The notes: generated by a model not told the origin, from the letters alone. DNA of 64,000 bases from RPQJ01 sp963700045 (GCA_963700045.1 CAVOWK010000024.1:1-64000); one strand, 5' to 3'. Counted from the stretch's first letter, positions 47,029-55,969 are shown. A program made the numbers and translations.

Positions 47029-49183
47029 TTACTTGGCCCTGCGGACGGCTTTCTTCTTAGCCGCTCGCCTGGCCTTCACGGGAGCCGCCTTCGGCCTTGC
47101 TGCGCCCGCCTTCGCTTTCGGCGCCTTGTAATCGTCGGGGTAGATCAGGATGTTGCCGTGGTCGTCCACCTTGCCGTGGTGCCGCGGCAGGATCACCGAG
47201 GTCGAGTCCATTTCCATCACGATCGCAGGTCCGGCGATGCGATTGCCGGCCTTGAGCAGCGCACGGTCGTACACCGTCGCCACGCAGTCCTTGCCGACCA
47301 TGTACGCCTTCTGCTTGCCGACGGCCGCAGCCGCCGGCGAAGCGCCACCCCGCGCGATGACCTGGCGCTTGATGTTGATGCCCTTGCCCTGCACCACGGC
47401 GCGCAACGCGACGAACTCGTGCTCGAGCGGCAATGCGAACGTGAAGAGCCGCGTGTGCTCCTCGTCGAACGGCTGGCTGATCGCGCCGAGTCCTTCCTGC
47501 TCGAGCCGTTTCAAGTCCACGTCCACGGTGAGACGCAGCCCCTGGCCGTGGTAGCGCACGTCCACCTGGTAGGTGAACTCCATGTCTTTGGCGGCAACCT
47601 TCTCGCCCGCGAGCGCCTTCGCCGCATCGGTCGCCAGCGCCTTCAGCTGCCTGGCGATGTCGTCCTTGCTGGTTTCGGAGAACTTGCGAATGTAGGTGCG
47701 CGAGGATTCGTCGCGGACTGCCGTGGTTGCGTCACCCAGCGCGCACAACACGCCCGGACCTGGCGGAATGATCGACGGCCAGGAGCCCAGCAGGATCGAC
47801 AGTGCATTGGCGTGCAGCGGTCCGGCGCCGCCGAACGCGATCAGCGCGTAATCGCGCGGATCGTGGCCCTGCTCGACCGAGACGAGTCGCAGCGCACCGA
47901 CCATGTTCTCGTTGACGATGTTGTAGATGCCGAGCGCGGCATCCTTGGCATTCTTGCCCAGCGCCTTGCCGATCTTTTCCACCGACTGCTGCGCCAGCTT
48001 GCGGTCGAGCGCCATGTCGCCGCCCAGCTTCTGCATCTCGGGGAGATAGCCGAGCACGACGTTCGCGTCGGTCACCGTGGGTTCGGTGCCGCCCTTGCCG
48101 TACGCGGCCGGACCGGGATCGGCGCCCGCCGACTGCGGACCCACGCGCAGTGCGCCAGTGAGTTCGGGGACGTGAGCAATCGAGCCACCGCCCGCACCCA
48201 CCGTGCGGATGTCCACCGACGAGGCACGCACCGTGACGTCGCCGACCGTGGTCTCGCGTCGCAGCCGCGGCTGCCCGTTCATGATCAGCGCGACGTCGGT
48301 CGACGTGCCGCCCACGTCCACGGTGAGCAGGTTCGGGAAGCCCGCCTGCACGGCACCCCACAGGGCGCCGGTCACGCCGCCCGCGGGGCCGGACATCAGC
48401 AGGTTGACCGGGAAATCCTCGGCCGACTTCGCCGAAGCGAGGCCCCCGTCGGAACGCAGGATGTGCAGCTTGACGCTCTTGGTCGTGGCACTGAGCTTGG
48501 TCTTCAGGTTGTGCACGTATTTCTGCACGCGCGGACGCACGTAGGAATTGGCGACGGTCGTGACCGTGCGTTCGTATTCCTGCATCTCGGGCACGACCTC
48601 GGACGACAGCGACACCGGAATGCCGGGCAGCACCTCCTGCGCGATCTCCTTGATGCGGCGCTCGTGCCTGTCGTTGGCGAACGAGTTGATCAGCGAGACG
48701 GTGAGCGCTTCGATGTTCTTCGCGCCGAGGGCGCGTCAAGTCATCGCGCAGCTTCGCTTCGTCCAGCGCCGTGACGACGTCGCCCTTGGAGCCAATGCGC
48801 TCGTCCGCCTCGATCGTCAGCGCGAGCGGAGCCATCGGCAGCGACTTGTTGTAGATGACCCAGCCGCCGAGGCCGCCCGGCACGAAGCTGCGTGCAATCT
48901 GCAGCACCTGTCGATAGCCCCTGGTGGTCACGAGGCCGACGCGCGCGCCGGTACCGGTGAGCACCGTGTTGGTCGCGACGGTGGTGCCATGCATGACGTG
49001 GTCGATTTCCTCGGCGGAAACACCGGCGAGCCCGCAGACGCGCTCGATGCCGCGCAGCACGCCCTCCGACTGGTCGTGCGGCGTGGACGACACTTTTGCC
49101 TTCCACGTCTGTCCCGTCTTTTCGTTCACCAGCAGCAGGTCGGTGAAGGTCCCGCCCACGTCGACGCCGAGTCGGTAAGTCAT
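47029..49183 (-). CDS. hyuA: N-methylhydantoinase/oxoprolinase A subunit (one frameshift)
   Basis: The A subunit, an actin/Hsp70-fold ATPase, begins MTYRLGVDVGGTFTDLLL, has GTTVATNTVLTGTGARVGLV and the second phosphate motif LLTVDVGGTSTDVALI, then GAGGGSIAHV. A single extra C in a CCC run at 48729-48731 shifts the frame: DDLTR should run on to LGAKNIEALTVS. The C terminus carries an unusual basic tail (KAKAGAARPKAAP ... RRAAKKKAVRRAK). Together with HyuB it would open a hydantoin-like ring with ATP. It is preceded by an HMG-CoA-lyase-like gene 26 bp upstream. Confidence 0.88.
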
Positions 49184-49209
49184 GCAGTCACCTGTTGTGT
49201 TCGTAGTCG

Positions 49210-50127
49210 TCAGGCCGTCGCGGTCGCCGGCCGCGGAAATCCGCCCGCCTTCACCAGCATGCCGGGCACATTGCGCCCGAGCTGCTCCTGCAGCCACTTG
49301 CCGGTTTCGATCGCGGCATCGAGCGAAACGCCGGTCTGGTAACCGGCGCGATGCAGTTGATAAAGCAGGTCTTCGGTCGCGATGTTGCCGGTGGCCGCCG
49401 GTGCGAAGGGACAGCCGCCAATGCCGCCGAGGCTGGCATCGAGCGTGCGCACGCCGGCGGCGAGCGCGGCGAACGCGTTGGCAAAGCCGGTGTTGCGGGT
49501 ATTGTGAAAGTGGCAGCGCAGCGGGATGCCGGGCACCGCTTCGCGCACCCGCGCAACGATCGCCGTAACCTGTGTGGGGACGCCCACACCGATGGTGTCG
49601 GCCAGCGCGATCTCGAACGGCCGTGCTTCGGCGACGCGCCTGGCGACTTCGACGACTCGTTCCACCGCGATTTCGCCTTCGAACGGGCAACCAAATGCAG
49701 CCGAGACCGTCACCTGGGCCCGGACGCCCGCTTGATCCGCCGCACGCGCGATGTCGAGCCAGGCCGCGATCGATTCGTCCGTCGACACCCCCTGGTTGCG
49801 ACGATTGAACGTGTCGCTGGCGACCACCGCCATGCCGATCTCGTTGCATCCCGCCGCCACCGCCCGCTCGAATCCCCTGTGGTTCAGCACCAGGCCGATG
49901 AAGTGCACTCCCGGGGGCGGCGTGCCGAGTGCCTGCAGCACTGCCTCGGCGTCTGCCATCTGCGGCACCTTCTTCGGACTGACGAAACTCGCGACCTCGA
50001 CCCGCCGCAACCCGGCCGCGAGCGCGCGACGAACGAACTCGACCTTGGCCACCGTCGGGAACACGCCAGGCTCGCTCTGCAACCCATCGCGGGGACCGAC
50101 TTCGACGATGTCGACGTGCGTGCTCAT
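49210..50127 (-). CDS. Hydroxymethylglutaryl-CoA lyase family protein
   Basis: A 305-aa TIM-barrel lyase of the HMGL-like family. EVGPRDGLQ (Arg13-Asp14), the metal motif CHFHNTRNTG and the active Cys239 in GGCPFAPAATGN are those of HMG-CoA lyase. It would split a 3-hydroxy-3-methylacyl-CoA to acetyl-CoA or pyruvate plus a smaller product; citramalyl-CoA and HMG-CoA are both possible substrates. It is the first gene of the hyu operon and faces a CaiB-type CoA transferase across the AT-rich palindrome, a pairing common in HMG-CoA/itaconate-type degradation. Confidence 0.88.
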   Translation of the reverse strand: MSTHVDIVEVGPRDGLQSEPGVFPTVAKVEFVRRALAAGLRRVEVASFVSPKKVPQMADAEAVLQALGTPPPGVHFIGLVLNHRGFERAVAAGCNEIGMAVVASDTFNRRNQGVSTDESIAAWLDIARAADQAGVRAQVTVSAAFGCPFEGEIAVERVVEVARRVAEARPFEIALADTIGVGVPTQVTAIVARVREAVPGIPLRCHFHNTRNTGFANAFAALAAGVRTLDASLGGIGGCPFAPAATGNIATEDLLYQLHRAGYQTGVSLDAAIETGKWLQEQLGRNVPGMLVKAGGFPRPATATA

Positions 50128-50158
50128 GGCGGCTTCCGGTCGCGGCTGAAATCTATCT

Positions 50159-50179
50159 AATGTATATTAATATAACATT
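50159..50179. promoter_or_regulatory. AT-rich imperfect palindrome between the two catabolic operons
   Basis: AATGTATATTAATATAACAT plus a final T. The left half AATGT-ATATT and the right half (read in reverse, AATGTTATATT) differ by one inserted base. It is a rare AT island in GC-rich DNA, 32 bp from the lyase gene start and 72 bp from the CoA transferase start. It looks like an operator for a shared regulator; none is encoded nearby. Confidence 0.55.
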
Positions 50180-50250
50180 TGATCCGGGCGTGCACGGCCA
50201 AGGTTAGGAACCATGCTCATCGAATACAAGATGATCCCCGAGGTGACCTC

Positions 50251-51453
50251 ATGACCGGTCCAGCCCCGGGCCCGCTTGCCGGGCTGCGCGTGATCGAACT
50301 CGGCACCCTGCTCGCAGGTCCCTTCTGCGGCCAGCTGCTCGGCGACTTCGGCGCCGAAGTGATCAAGGTCGAGCCGCCAGGCCAGGGCGACCCGATGCGG
50401 GTCTGGGGCCGCGAGAAGGTCCACGGCAAGTCGCTCTGGTGGCCGGTCGTCGCCCGCAACAAGAAGGCGATCACGCTCGACCTGCGCCAGCCCGAAGGCC
50501 AGGAAATCCTGAAGTCGCTGGTGGCCGAATCGGACTTCCTGCTCGAGAACTTCCGTCCCGGCACCCTGGAGAAATGGGGTCTCGGCTGGCCGGAGCTCTC
50601 GGCCATCAACCCGAGGCTGATCATGATCCGCGTCTCGGGCTTCGGCCAGACCGGGCCGTATTCGCGACAGGCCGGCTTCGGCGCCATTGGCGAGGCGATG
50701 GGTGGCCTCCGCTACGTGGTCGGTGATCCCAGCACTCCCCCTTCCCGCATGGGTATCTCGATCGGCGACTCCCTCGCAGCGACGTTCGCCTGCATCGGCG
50801 CGCTCACGGCACTGCACCACCGGCACGTCTCGGGCCGCGGACAGGTCATCGATTCGGCGATCTACGAGGCCGTGCTCAACATGATGGAGTCGCTGGTCAC
50901 CGAATACGACAAGACCGGCTTCATCCGCGAGCGCACCGGCGCGATCCTGCCGAACGTCGCGCCGTCCAACGTCTACAAGACCCAGGATGGCCTGGTCCTG
51001 ATCGCCGCCAACCAGGACACGGTGTTCGCGCGCCTTGCGGCGGCCATGGGACAGCCGGGCCTTGCCAGCGATCCGCTGTATGCCACGCACAGCTCGCGCG
51101 GCGAGAACCAGAAGGAACTCGACGCGCTGGTCGAACGCTGGACCCGAAGTCTTACCACTCGCGGCGTCCTCGACCTGATGGACCGGCACGGCGTGCCGGC
51201 CGGCCTGATCTACCGGGCGCCGGAGATGCTCGAGGATCCGCACTTCAAGGCGCGCGAGGCCATCGTCACCGTGCCGCACCCGGACTTTGGCGGCCTGCGC
51301 ATGCAGAATGTCGCGCCGAAACTGTCGGAAACGCCGGGCAGCGTTCGCTCCCCGAGTCCCGACCTCGGGCAGCATAATGACGAGGTGTTCCTCCAGCTTC
51401 TCGGCCTGGCTGCCGAACGCTACGCAGACCTGAAGTCCCGCAAGGTAATCTGA
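50251..51453 (+). CDS. CaiB/BaiF-family CoA transferase
   Basis: A 400-aa class III CoA transferase. It starts AGLRVIELGTLLAGPFCGQLLG, the family entry, followed by GAEVIKVEPPGQGDPMR, and has the catalytic Asp173 in ISIGDSLAATFACIG. It moves CoA between acids, here probably activating an acid produced by the cluster for cleavage by the lyase encoded divergently. The ATG at 50251 follows an AGGTGA-type ribosome site; the frame upstream is non-coding. The downstream amidase gene starts six bp after its stop. Confidence 0.92.
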   Translation: MTGPAPGPLAGLRVIELGTLLAGPFCGQLLGDFGAEVIKVEPPGQGDPMRVWGREKVHGKSLWWPVVARNKKAITLDLRQPEGQEILKSLVAESDFLLENFRPGTLEKWGLGWPELSAINPRLIMIRVSGFGQTGPYSRQAGFGAIGEAMGGLRYVVGDPSTPPSRMGISIGDSLAATFACIGALTALHHRHVSGRGQVIDSAIYEAVLNMMESLVTEYDKTGFIRERTGAILPNVAPSNVYKTQDGLVLIAANQDTVFARLAAAMGQPGLASDPLYATHSSRGENQKELDALVERWTRSLTTRGVLDLMDRHGVPAGLIYRAPEMLEDPHFKAREAIVTVPHPDFGGLRMQNVAPKLSETPGSVRSPSPDLGQHNDEVFLQLLGLAAERYADLKSRKVI

Positions 51454-51459
51454 CGCCCG

Positions 51460-52113
51460 ATGGCGAGCCTCGACGAAAACTACGCTGGCGGTGGTTTCGG
51501 CCACGCACTGCAGCCTGGTCGCCGGCCCGCGCTGATCGTGGTCGACTTCGTCATGGCCTACCTCAAGCCGGGTTCGCCGCTCTATGCGGGCGTCGAGACC
51601 ACCCGCGACGCCTGTGCCGTCCTGCTGGGAGCCGCGCGCGATGCCGGCATCCCGGTCCTGCACACCAACGTGCGTTTCCAGGCCGGAGGCCGCGACGGCG
51701 GGGTTTTCTTCCGCAAGCTGCCGGCCCTCGGCTGCTTTGCCGACGGGGCCGATCCCACGCTGTCCCAGTTCGACCCGGCACTGGAGCCGGTGGCCGGCGA
51801 AACCGTGATCACCAAGCAGTACGCCAGCGCCTTTTTTGGCACCACGCTGGCGTCCACGCTTACGGCCCTGGGCGTCGACACCCTGCTGATCGCCGGGGTC
51901 AGCACCAGCGGCTGTGTCCGGGCCACGGCGCTCGACGCGTGCCAGCACGGATTCATCCCCTGGGTGGTGCGCGATGCGGTCGGCGACCGGCACCCGGCGC
52001 CCCACGAAGCCAACCTGTTCGACCTGCAGGCCAAGTACGCCGAGGTCGTGAGCCTGCAGACGGCTAGACGCTACCTGTCCGGACTGTCAGCGCTACAATG
52101 CGCGGCACCCTGA
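51460..52113 (+). CDS. Isochorismatase-family amidohydrolase, N-carbamoylsarcosine-amidase-like (2)
   Basis: A 217-aa relative of the enzyme at 44.4 kb. The triad is Asp29 (LIVVDFVMAY), Lys119 (ITKQYASAFF) and Cys152 (VSTSGCVRATALDA). The two family members differ clearly outside the motifs, so they probably act on different amides. It is the second gene of the CoA-transferase operon. The intergenic region to the next gene is short (20 bp) and its end overlaps no other gene. Confidence 0.87.
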   Translation: MASLDENYAGGGFGHALQPGRRPALIVVDFVMAYLKPGSPLYAGVETTRDACAVLLGAARDAGIPVLHTNVRFQAGGRDGGVFFRKLPALGCFADGADPTLSQFDPALEPVAGETVITKQYASAFFGTTLASTLTALGVDTLLIAGVSTSGCVRATALDACQHGFIPWVVRDAVGDRHPAPHEANLFDLQAKYAEVVSLQTARRYLSGLSALQCAAP

Positions 52114-52133
52114 CCCATTGCCCCGAGAGGCCG

Positions 52134-53402
52134 ATGATGAAGAAAACGAACCTCGTTCTGATGGCCGCCCTTGCTGCGGCCGGGCTCGTCGGCGTAGCCG
52201 GCGGCTCGTTGCTGCCGGTTGCGGTAGCGGTCGCTGCCGAGAAGGAGAAGCCCGCTCCCAAGCAGAAGCTGAGCCCGACAGTGCAGAAGCCTCTCGTGGC
52301 GGCGCAGAACGCCATGAACGAGAAGAACTGGGACGAAGCCCTGGTCCAGATCCAGGCGGCGCAGGCCGTCGAGCCGAAGACGCCGTATGACGCTTTCATG
52401 GTCGACGAGCTTGGCTGGTACGTCTACCTGCAGAAGAAGGACTACCTGAAGTCCGCCGAAGTCCTCGAGCGCACGCTGGCCTCGGGCATGGTCGCGGAGG
52501 CCGACAAGCCGCAGCGGCTGCGCGCGCTCACGCAGATGAACCTGCAGAACAAGCAGTACGACAAGGCCATCGCGCACGGCACCGAGTACCTGAAGCTCAA
52601 CCCGAACGATGCGGAGATCGCCCTGTCGCTTGCGCAGGCCCGCTACCTGTCGAACGACTTCCAGGGTGCGAAGGCTGCCTCGGAACAACTCGTCGCTTCG
52701 AGCCCGAAGCCGGCCGAAGCGGCCCTGCTGCTCGCCCTGCGCTCGAACTACGAACTCAAGGACGAACCCGGCATCATGCGTTCGCTCGAAGGCCTCGTGC
52801 GCTATTACCCGGCGCCGAAATACTGGGAAGACCTGCTCAACGCGCAGCTCTACCGTACCAAGGACGAGCGCGGCCTGCGCTCGCTCTACCGCCTGATGAA
52901 CGACACCGACACGCTCGACAAGGGCGAGGAATTCGCCGAGATGGGCGCCTCGCTCGTCAACGCCGGCTTCCCGAACGAAGCCAAGCAGGTCCTCGAGCGC
53001 GGGCTGGCGAAGAGCGAATTGCAGGGCGATTCGAAGGCACGCGTGCAGGCCGATCTCGAGCGAGCCCGTACCGGCGCGACCGCCGACGCCAAGGACCTGA
53101 CCACTGCGGCTGCACAACTCGCGGCGGCGAAGACCGGCACGCAGATGGTCGCCATCGGCAAGCTGTACTTCAGCGCGGGTGACTACGCCAACGCCGTCGA
53201 CGCGATCCAGAAGGGCATTGCGAAGGGCGGCGTGGCCGATGCCGACGATGCGAACATGCTCGTGGGCATTGCCAATTCCCGCCTCGGCAAGCTGACGGAA
53301 GCCCGCGCTGCGTTCGACGCGGTCAAGGCGCCGGCGCTGGGCGACATCGCGCGGCTGTGGAAGTTGAAGCTCGACACGGCGGCGCCGCCCGCGGCCGGCT
53401 GA
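52134..53402 (+). CDS. Exported tetratricopeptide-repeat protein (1)
   Basis: A 422-aa protein with a signal peptide (LVLMAALAAAGLVGVAGG) and a solenoid of TPR-like helical pairs (EKNWDEALVQIQAAQAVEP, NKQYDKAIAHGTEYLKLNP, SNDFQGAKAASEQLVASSP, AGDYANAVDAIQKGIAKGG). It is a paralogue of the protein encoded convergently at 54190-55407, sharing the pattern LRSNYEL, the YYP turn and KLYFSAGDYANA. Its paralogue belongs to the tonB-exbB-exbD operon, so both may be periplasmic partners of energised transport. RBS GAGAGG precedes ATGATG; the first ATG is used. Confidence 0.85.
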   Translation: MMKKTNLVLMAALAAAGLVGVAGGSLLPVAVAVAAEKEKPAPKQKLSPTVQKPLVAAQNAMNEKNWDEALVQIQAAQAVEPKTPYDAFMVDELGWYVYLQKKDYLKSAEVLERTLASGMVAEADKPQRLRALTQMNLQNKQYDKAIAHGTEYLKLNPNDAEIALSLAQARYLSNDFQGAKAASEQLVASSPKPAEAALLLALRSNYELKDEPGIMRSLEGLVRYYPAPKYWEDLLNAQLYRTKDERGLRSLYRLMNDTDTLDKGEEFAEMGASLVNAGFPNEAKQVLERGLAKSELQGDSKARVQADLERARTGATADAKDLTTAAAQLAAAKTGTQMVAIGKLYFSAGDYANAVDAIQKGIAKGGVADADDANMLVGIANSRLGKLTEARAAFDAVKAPALGDIARLWKLKLDTAAPPAAG

Positions 53403-53425
53403 TCGCAGTCGTTCGATCGGCACCG

Positions 53426-53460
53426 GGCCCCGCGGGTCTCCAGCCTGCGGGGCCTTTTTT
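53426..53460 (+). terminator. Terminator after TPR gene 1
   Basis: Stem GGCCCCGC/GCGGGGCC with a 13-nt loop and a run of six T. It lies 23 bp after the stop codon. Confidence 0.85.
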
Positions 53461-53502
53461 CATGCGCGGACATTGCTCGTCGCGGTAGTCGCGTGAGCGA
53501 TG

Positions 53503-53597
53503 GCGGGCTGTTCCGTAGTCTTTCCGGCGAGCGGAAAGGCAGACACGCTCGCCGGAAAGTCTACGGAACAACCCGCTTGCGATTCAGCGCCTGAGCG
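53503..53597 (+). repeat. Long-hairpin repeat, copy D
   Basis: 30-nt arms (53503-53532 and 53547-53576) with two mismatches enclose the loop GGAAAGGCAGACAC. The flank AGCGCCTGAGCG follows at 53586-53597. It lies after the TPR gene 1 terminator and faces copy E. The stem differs in sequence from copies A and B. Confidence 0.85.
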
Positions 53598-53755
53598 AGT
53601 TCTCGCCAGGGCGCGAAACACTCGACGGCGCATGTCACGGCCAATGCCACGGAGTGTCGCTCGAGACGCCGTACCCTGGGCAAACTGCAGGCAGAGCGGC
53701 CGGTAAGAAGCGCAGATCCCCGTAGCCGCAGAATCTGCCGGCAGCGGTCGTTCAA

Positions 53756-53986
53756 TTGACCGAGAACATATTCGCTGTTCGCACTTGCGGCGTGGACCAA
53801 TTCAGACCATTGCCGCGGTTCTCCAAACGCAGCCATATTGCGGTGGTCGGACTACTTTACGCGGCTCCGTTGGGACTATTTGCTGGCTACAGACCGGATG
53901 CGCGCGGGGACTGGGAGCCGGTTGTCGTTGCTGTTCTGGTGTTGGCAACTGTTGTCACGGGCGCCGTGCGAATTCTCGGGCTTTGA
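53756..53986 (+). CDS. Possible small membrane protein between hairpin repeats
   Basis: A 76-aa frame with two hydrophobic segments (HIAVVGLLYAAPLGLFAG and VVVAVLVLATVVTGAVRIL) lies between copies D and E. Its third codon positions are not GC-rich like those of its neighbours. There is no clear ribosome-binding site. It may be cargo of a mobile unit or a chance frame. The 787-bp stretch between the TPR genes has no other gene. Confidence 0.25.
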   Translation: MTENIFAVRTCGVDQFRPLPRFSKRSHIAVVGLLYAAPLGLFAGYRPDARGDWEPVVVAVLVLATVVTGAVRILGL

Positions 53987-53995
53987 CGAGGATTC

Positions 53996-54089
53996 GCTCA
54001 GGCGCTGTCGATCAGGCGTTCGTTCCGGGTCTTTCCCGGGCGAGCGTGTCTGCCTTTCCGCTCGCCCGGGAAAGACCCGGAACGAATGC
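53996..54089 (-). repeat. Long-hairpin repeat, copy E (inverted relative to D)
   Basis: 30-nt arms (54016-54045 and 54060-54089) with one G/A mismatch enclose GTGTCTGCCTTTCC, the reverse complement of the copy D loop. The flank GCTCAGGCGCTGTC at 53996-54009 is identical to that of copy B. Copies D and E face each other across 439 bp. Confidence 0.85.
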
Positions 54090-54117
54090 CCTTACTGAGG
54101 CGGTGACAGCGCAATAG

Positions 54118-54147
54118 AAAAAGGGCACGAACTTTCGTCCGTGCCCT
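54118..54147 (-). terminator. Terminator after TPR gene 2
   Basis: On the reverse strand: stem AGGGCACG/CGTGCCCT followed by five T. It ends the tonB-exbBDD-TPR transcript. Confidence 0.8.
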
Positions 54148-54189
54148 CTCGTTCCCAATCGACTGCGGCGCAATGACGCGCAGGTTCGA

Positions 54190-55407
54190 TCAGCGCGCGG
54201 CGATCTTCCAGAGCTTCGCGATCTCGGCGAACTTCGGCTCCTTGACCTCGTCAAATGCCTTCTGCGCGCCGGCCTTGTCACCCTTACGCTTCAACGCGAT
54301 GCCTAGCAGCATCTCGGTATTGTCTGCGTCCGTCAGGCCGCCCTTGGCGATGGCCTTCTGCAGCGCAGCCGACGCGTTGGCATAGTCACCCGCGCTGAAG
54401 TACAGCTCGCCGACTTTTGCCATCTCGTCGCCGGTCTTCGCCGCAGCCAGGGCGCCCGCCGCCTTCGGCAGGGCCGCGCGCTCGGCATCAGCCTTGCGCT
54501 TGGCGGCGTCGATCGTGCGCGTGGCGCGCGCGGCCTCGTCGCCCGCGAACAGGCTGGCGTCGATGCCCTTCTGCATCACTCGCTGGGCTTCCTGGCCGAA
54601 GCCGGCGATGATGAGGGCTTGCGTCATGTCGGTGTATTGCCGAGCCGTCTTCAGCGCGCCCACATCCTCCGCCAGGCGATACAGCGCCATCAACGCGTGA
54701 TCGTGCTTGGTCGTCTTCAGGTAGCCGTCGAGCACGCGCACCCACGTGTCGGTCGACGGGTAGTATTTCAGCAACTGGTCGAGCGCCTTCGCCGTGCCGG
54801 CGGAATCACCGAGTTCGTAGTTCGAGCGCAGCACGAGCTGCAGCAGGTCCTGGCTCGGCGTGCCCGCGCCCTTCATGACGCGCTCCGCCGCGGCGATCGC
54901 GCCCTTGTAGTCCTTCTGCTGGTAATACGCGTTGGCGACCAGCAACTGCATGTCCTTGTCGCCCGGCACGGACTTGAGGTACTGCTGCGCGGTCGCAGCG
55001 GCCTTGCCGTAGCTGCCGGCGCGGGCGTAGAGCTGGGCGAGAGTCTTGGTCCGCGACACCTTCTCACTCGCCGGCATCTGGCCGGACGCGAGCTGGCCCT
55101 CGAGGACGCGCGCCGCGTCGGCATTGCGGCCCTGCTGCAGGTACACGTACCAGAGCATCTCGTTGATCTTGTACTGGTCGAACGCCGTCTTGCCCGGCGC
55201 AGCGTCCGCCTCCTTGATCTTGCCCAGCGCGGCATCCCACTTCTTCTTGGAGATGTTGTCCTGCGCGGCCTTGAGCGGCACTCCGACCTTCTGGCTGACC
55301 TTCTGCTGCGCTTGCGCGGTTGAAGGAACCACCAGCATCGTGCCGGCGACACCGATCCAGCCCGCCATTGCGAGCGCACCGGTGAGAACGAAACTCGCCT
55401 TGCTCAT
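54190..55407 (-). CDS. Exported tetratricopeptide-repeat protein (2), in the tonB-exb operon
   Basis: A 405-aa protein with a signal peptide (FVLTGALAMAGWIGVAGTML ... AQA) and TPR-like repeats (KKKWDAALGKIKEADAAPG, AGSYGKAAATAQQYLKSVP, QKDYKGAIAAAERVMKG, AGDYANASAALQKAIAKGG). It is a paralogue of TPR protein 1. It is the last gene after tonB-exbB-exbD-exbD, 124 bp after the second exbD, which suggests a periplasmic partner of the TonB motor. The start at 55407 gives a normal signal peptide; the frame is open further up without one. Confidence 0.85.
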   Translation of the reverse strand: MSKASFVLTGALAMAGWIGVAGTMLVVPSTAQAQQKVSQKVGVPLKAAQDNISKKKWDAALGKIKEADAAPGKTAFDQYKINEMLWYVYLQQGRNADAARVLEGQLASGQMPASEKVSRTKTLAQLYARAGSYGKAAATAQQYLKSVPGDKDMQLLVANAYYQQKDYKGAIAAAERVMKGAGTPSQDLLQLVLRSNYELGDSAGTAKALDQLLKYYPSTDTWVRVLDGYLKTTKHDHALMALYRLAEDVGALKTARQYTDMTQALIIAGFGQEAQRVMQKGIDASLFAGDEAARATRTIDAAKRKADAERAALPKAAGALAAAKTGDEMAKVGELYFSAGDYANASAALQKAIAKGGLTDADNTEMLLGIALKRKGDKAGAQKAFDEVKEPKFAEIAKLWKIAAR

Positions 55408-55531
55408 CAAATTCCTCACTGGGAGTTTTAGTCCCGCTGACAAGGAAAAAGCCGCCGGCGCTCTTCGCCCCGGCAGCCCTCTTTGATCCGATGCCGTCAC
55501 CGCCGCCAGGCAGGTGACGACAACCCTTTGC

Positions 55532-55948
55532 CTACATGAACTGCTCGTTGCCGACGAAGCCGATCTTGAGCAGCCCGTTGCGCTGCGCAGCCGCCAGTAC
55601 GCGCGCGACGACGTCGTACGACGCGCGCTTGTTCGGACGAATGTGCAGTTCCGGCTGCGGATCGTTGGCCGCTTCGCGGCGGAAGTAGCCGTCGAGCGAG
55701 TCCACCGTCACCGGCGAACCATTCCACAGCACCGTGCCGTCGAAATCGATCTCGAGCTGGATCACCACCGGCTCGGCCAGTTTCGGCGCGTTTGTCGGGC
55801 GCGGCATGTCGAGCTTGACCGCATGCGTCATCACGGGAATCGTGATGATGAACATGACCAGGAGCACGAGCAGGACGTCGATCAACGGCGTCATGTTCAT
55901 TTCCATCATCGGCTCGTCTTCGCCGCCGCCACCAATACTCATACTCAT
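55532..55948 (-). CDS. exbD: Biopolymer transport protein ExbD (second copy)
   Basis: A 138-aa ExbD/TolR protein: cytoplasmic start MSMSIGGGGEDEP, one helix with the proton-carrying Asp in NMTPLIDVLLVLLVMFIITIP, and a periplasmic domain ending in KIGFVGNEQF. With ExbB it forms the proton-driven stator that powers TonB. It follows the first exbD by 21 bp. Two exbD genes in a row occur in Xanthomonas, where the second has a separate role in virulence. Confidence 0.93.
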   Translation of the reverse strand: MSMSIGGGGEDEPMMEMNMTPLIDVLLVLLVMFIITIPVMTHAVKLDMPRPTNAPKLAEPVVIQLEIDFDGTVLWNGSPVTVDSLDGYFRREAANDPQPELHIRPNKRASYDVVARVLAAAQRNGLLKIGFVGNEQFM

Positions 55949-55969
55949 CGTTATGACTCCTGCAGCGGC

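Noticed and set aside
45580..48774. A 1064-codon open frame antisense to hyuA/hyuB
   Set aside because: It is a GC-rich mirror of the real genes; the sense strand has clear hydantoinase motifs, and the antisense product is Arg/His/Val-rich without any family.
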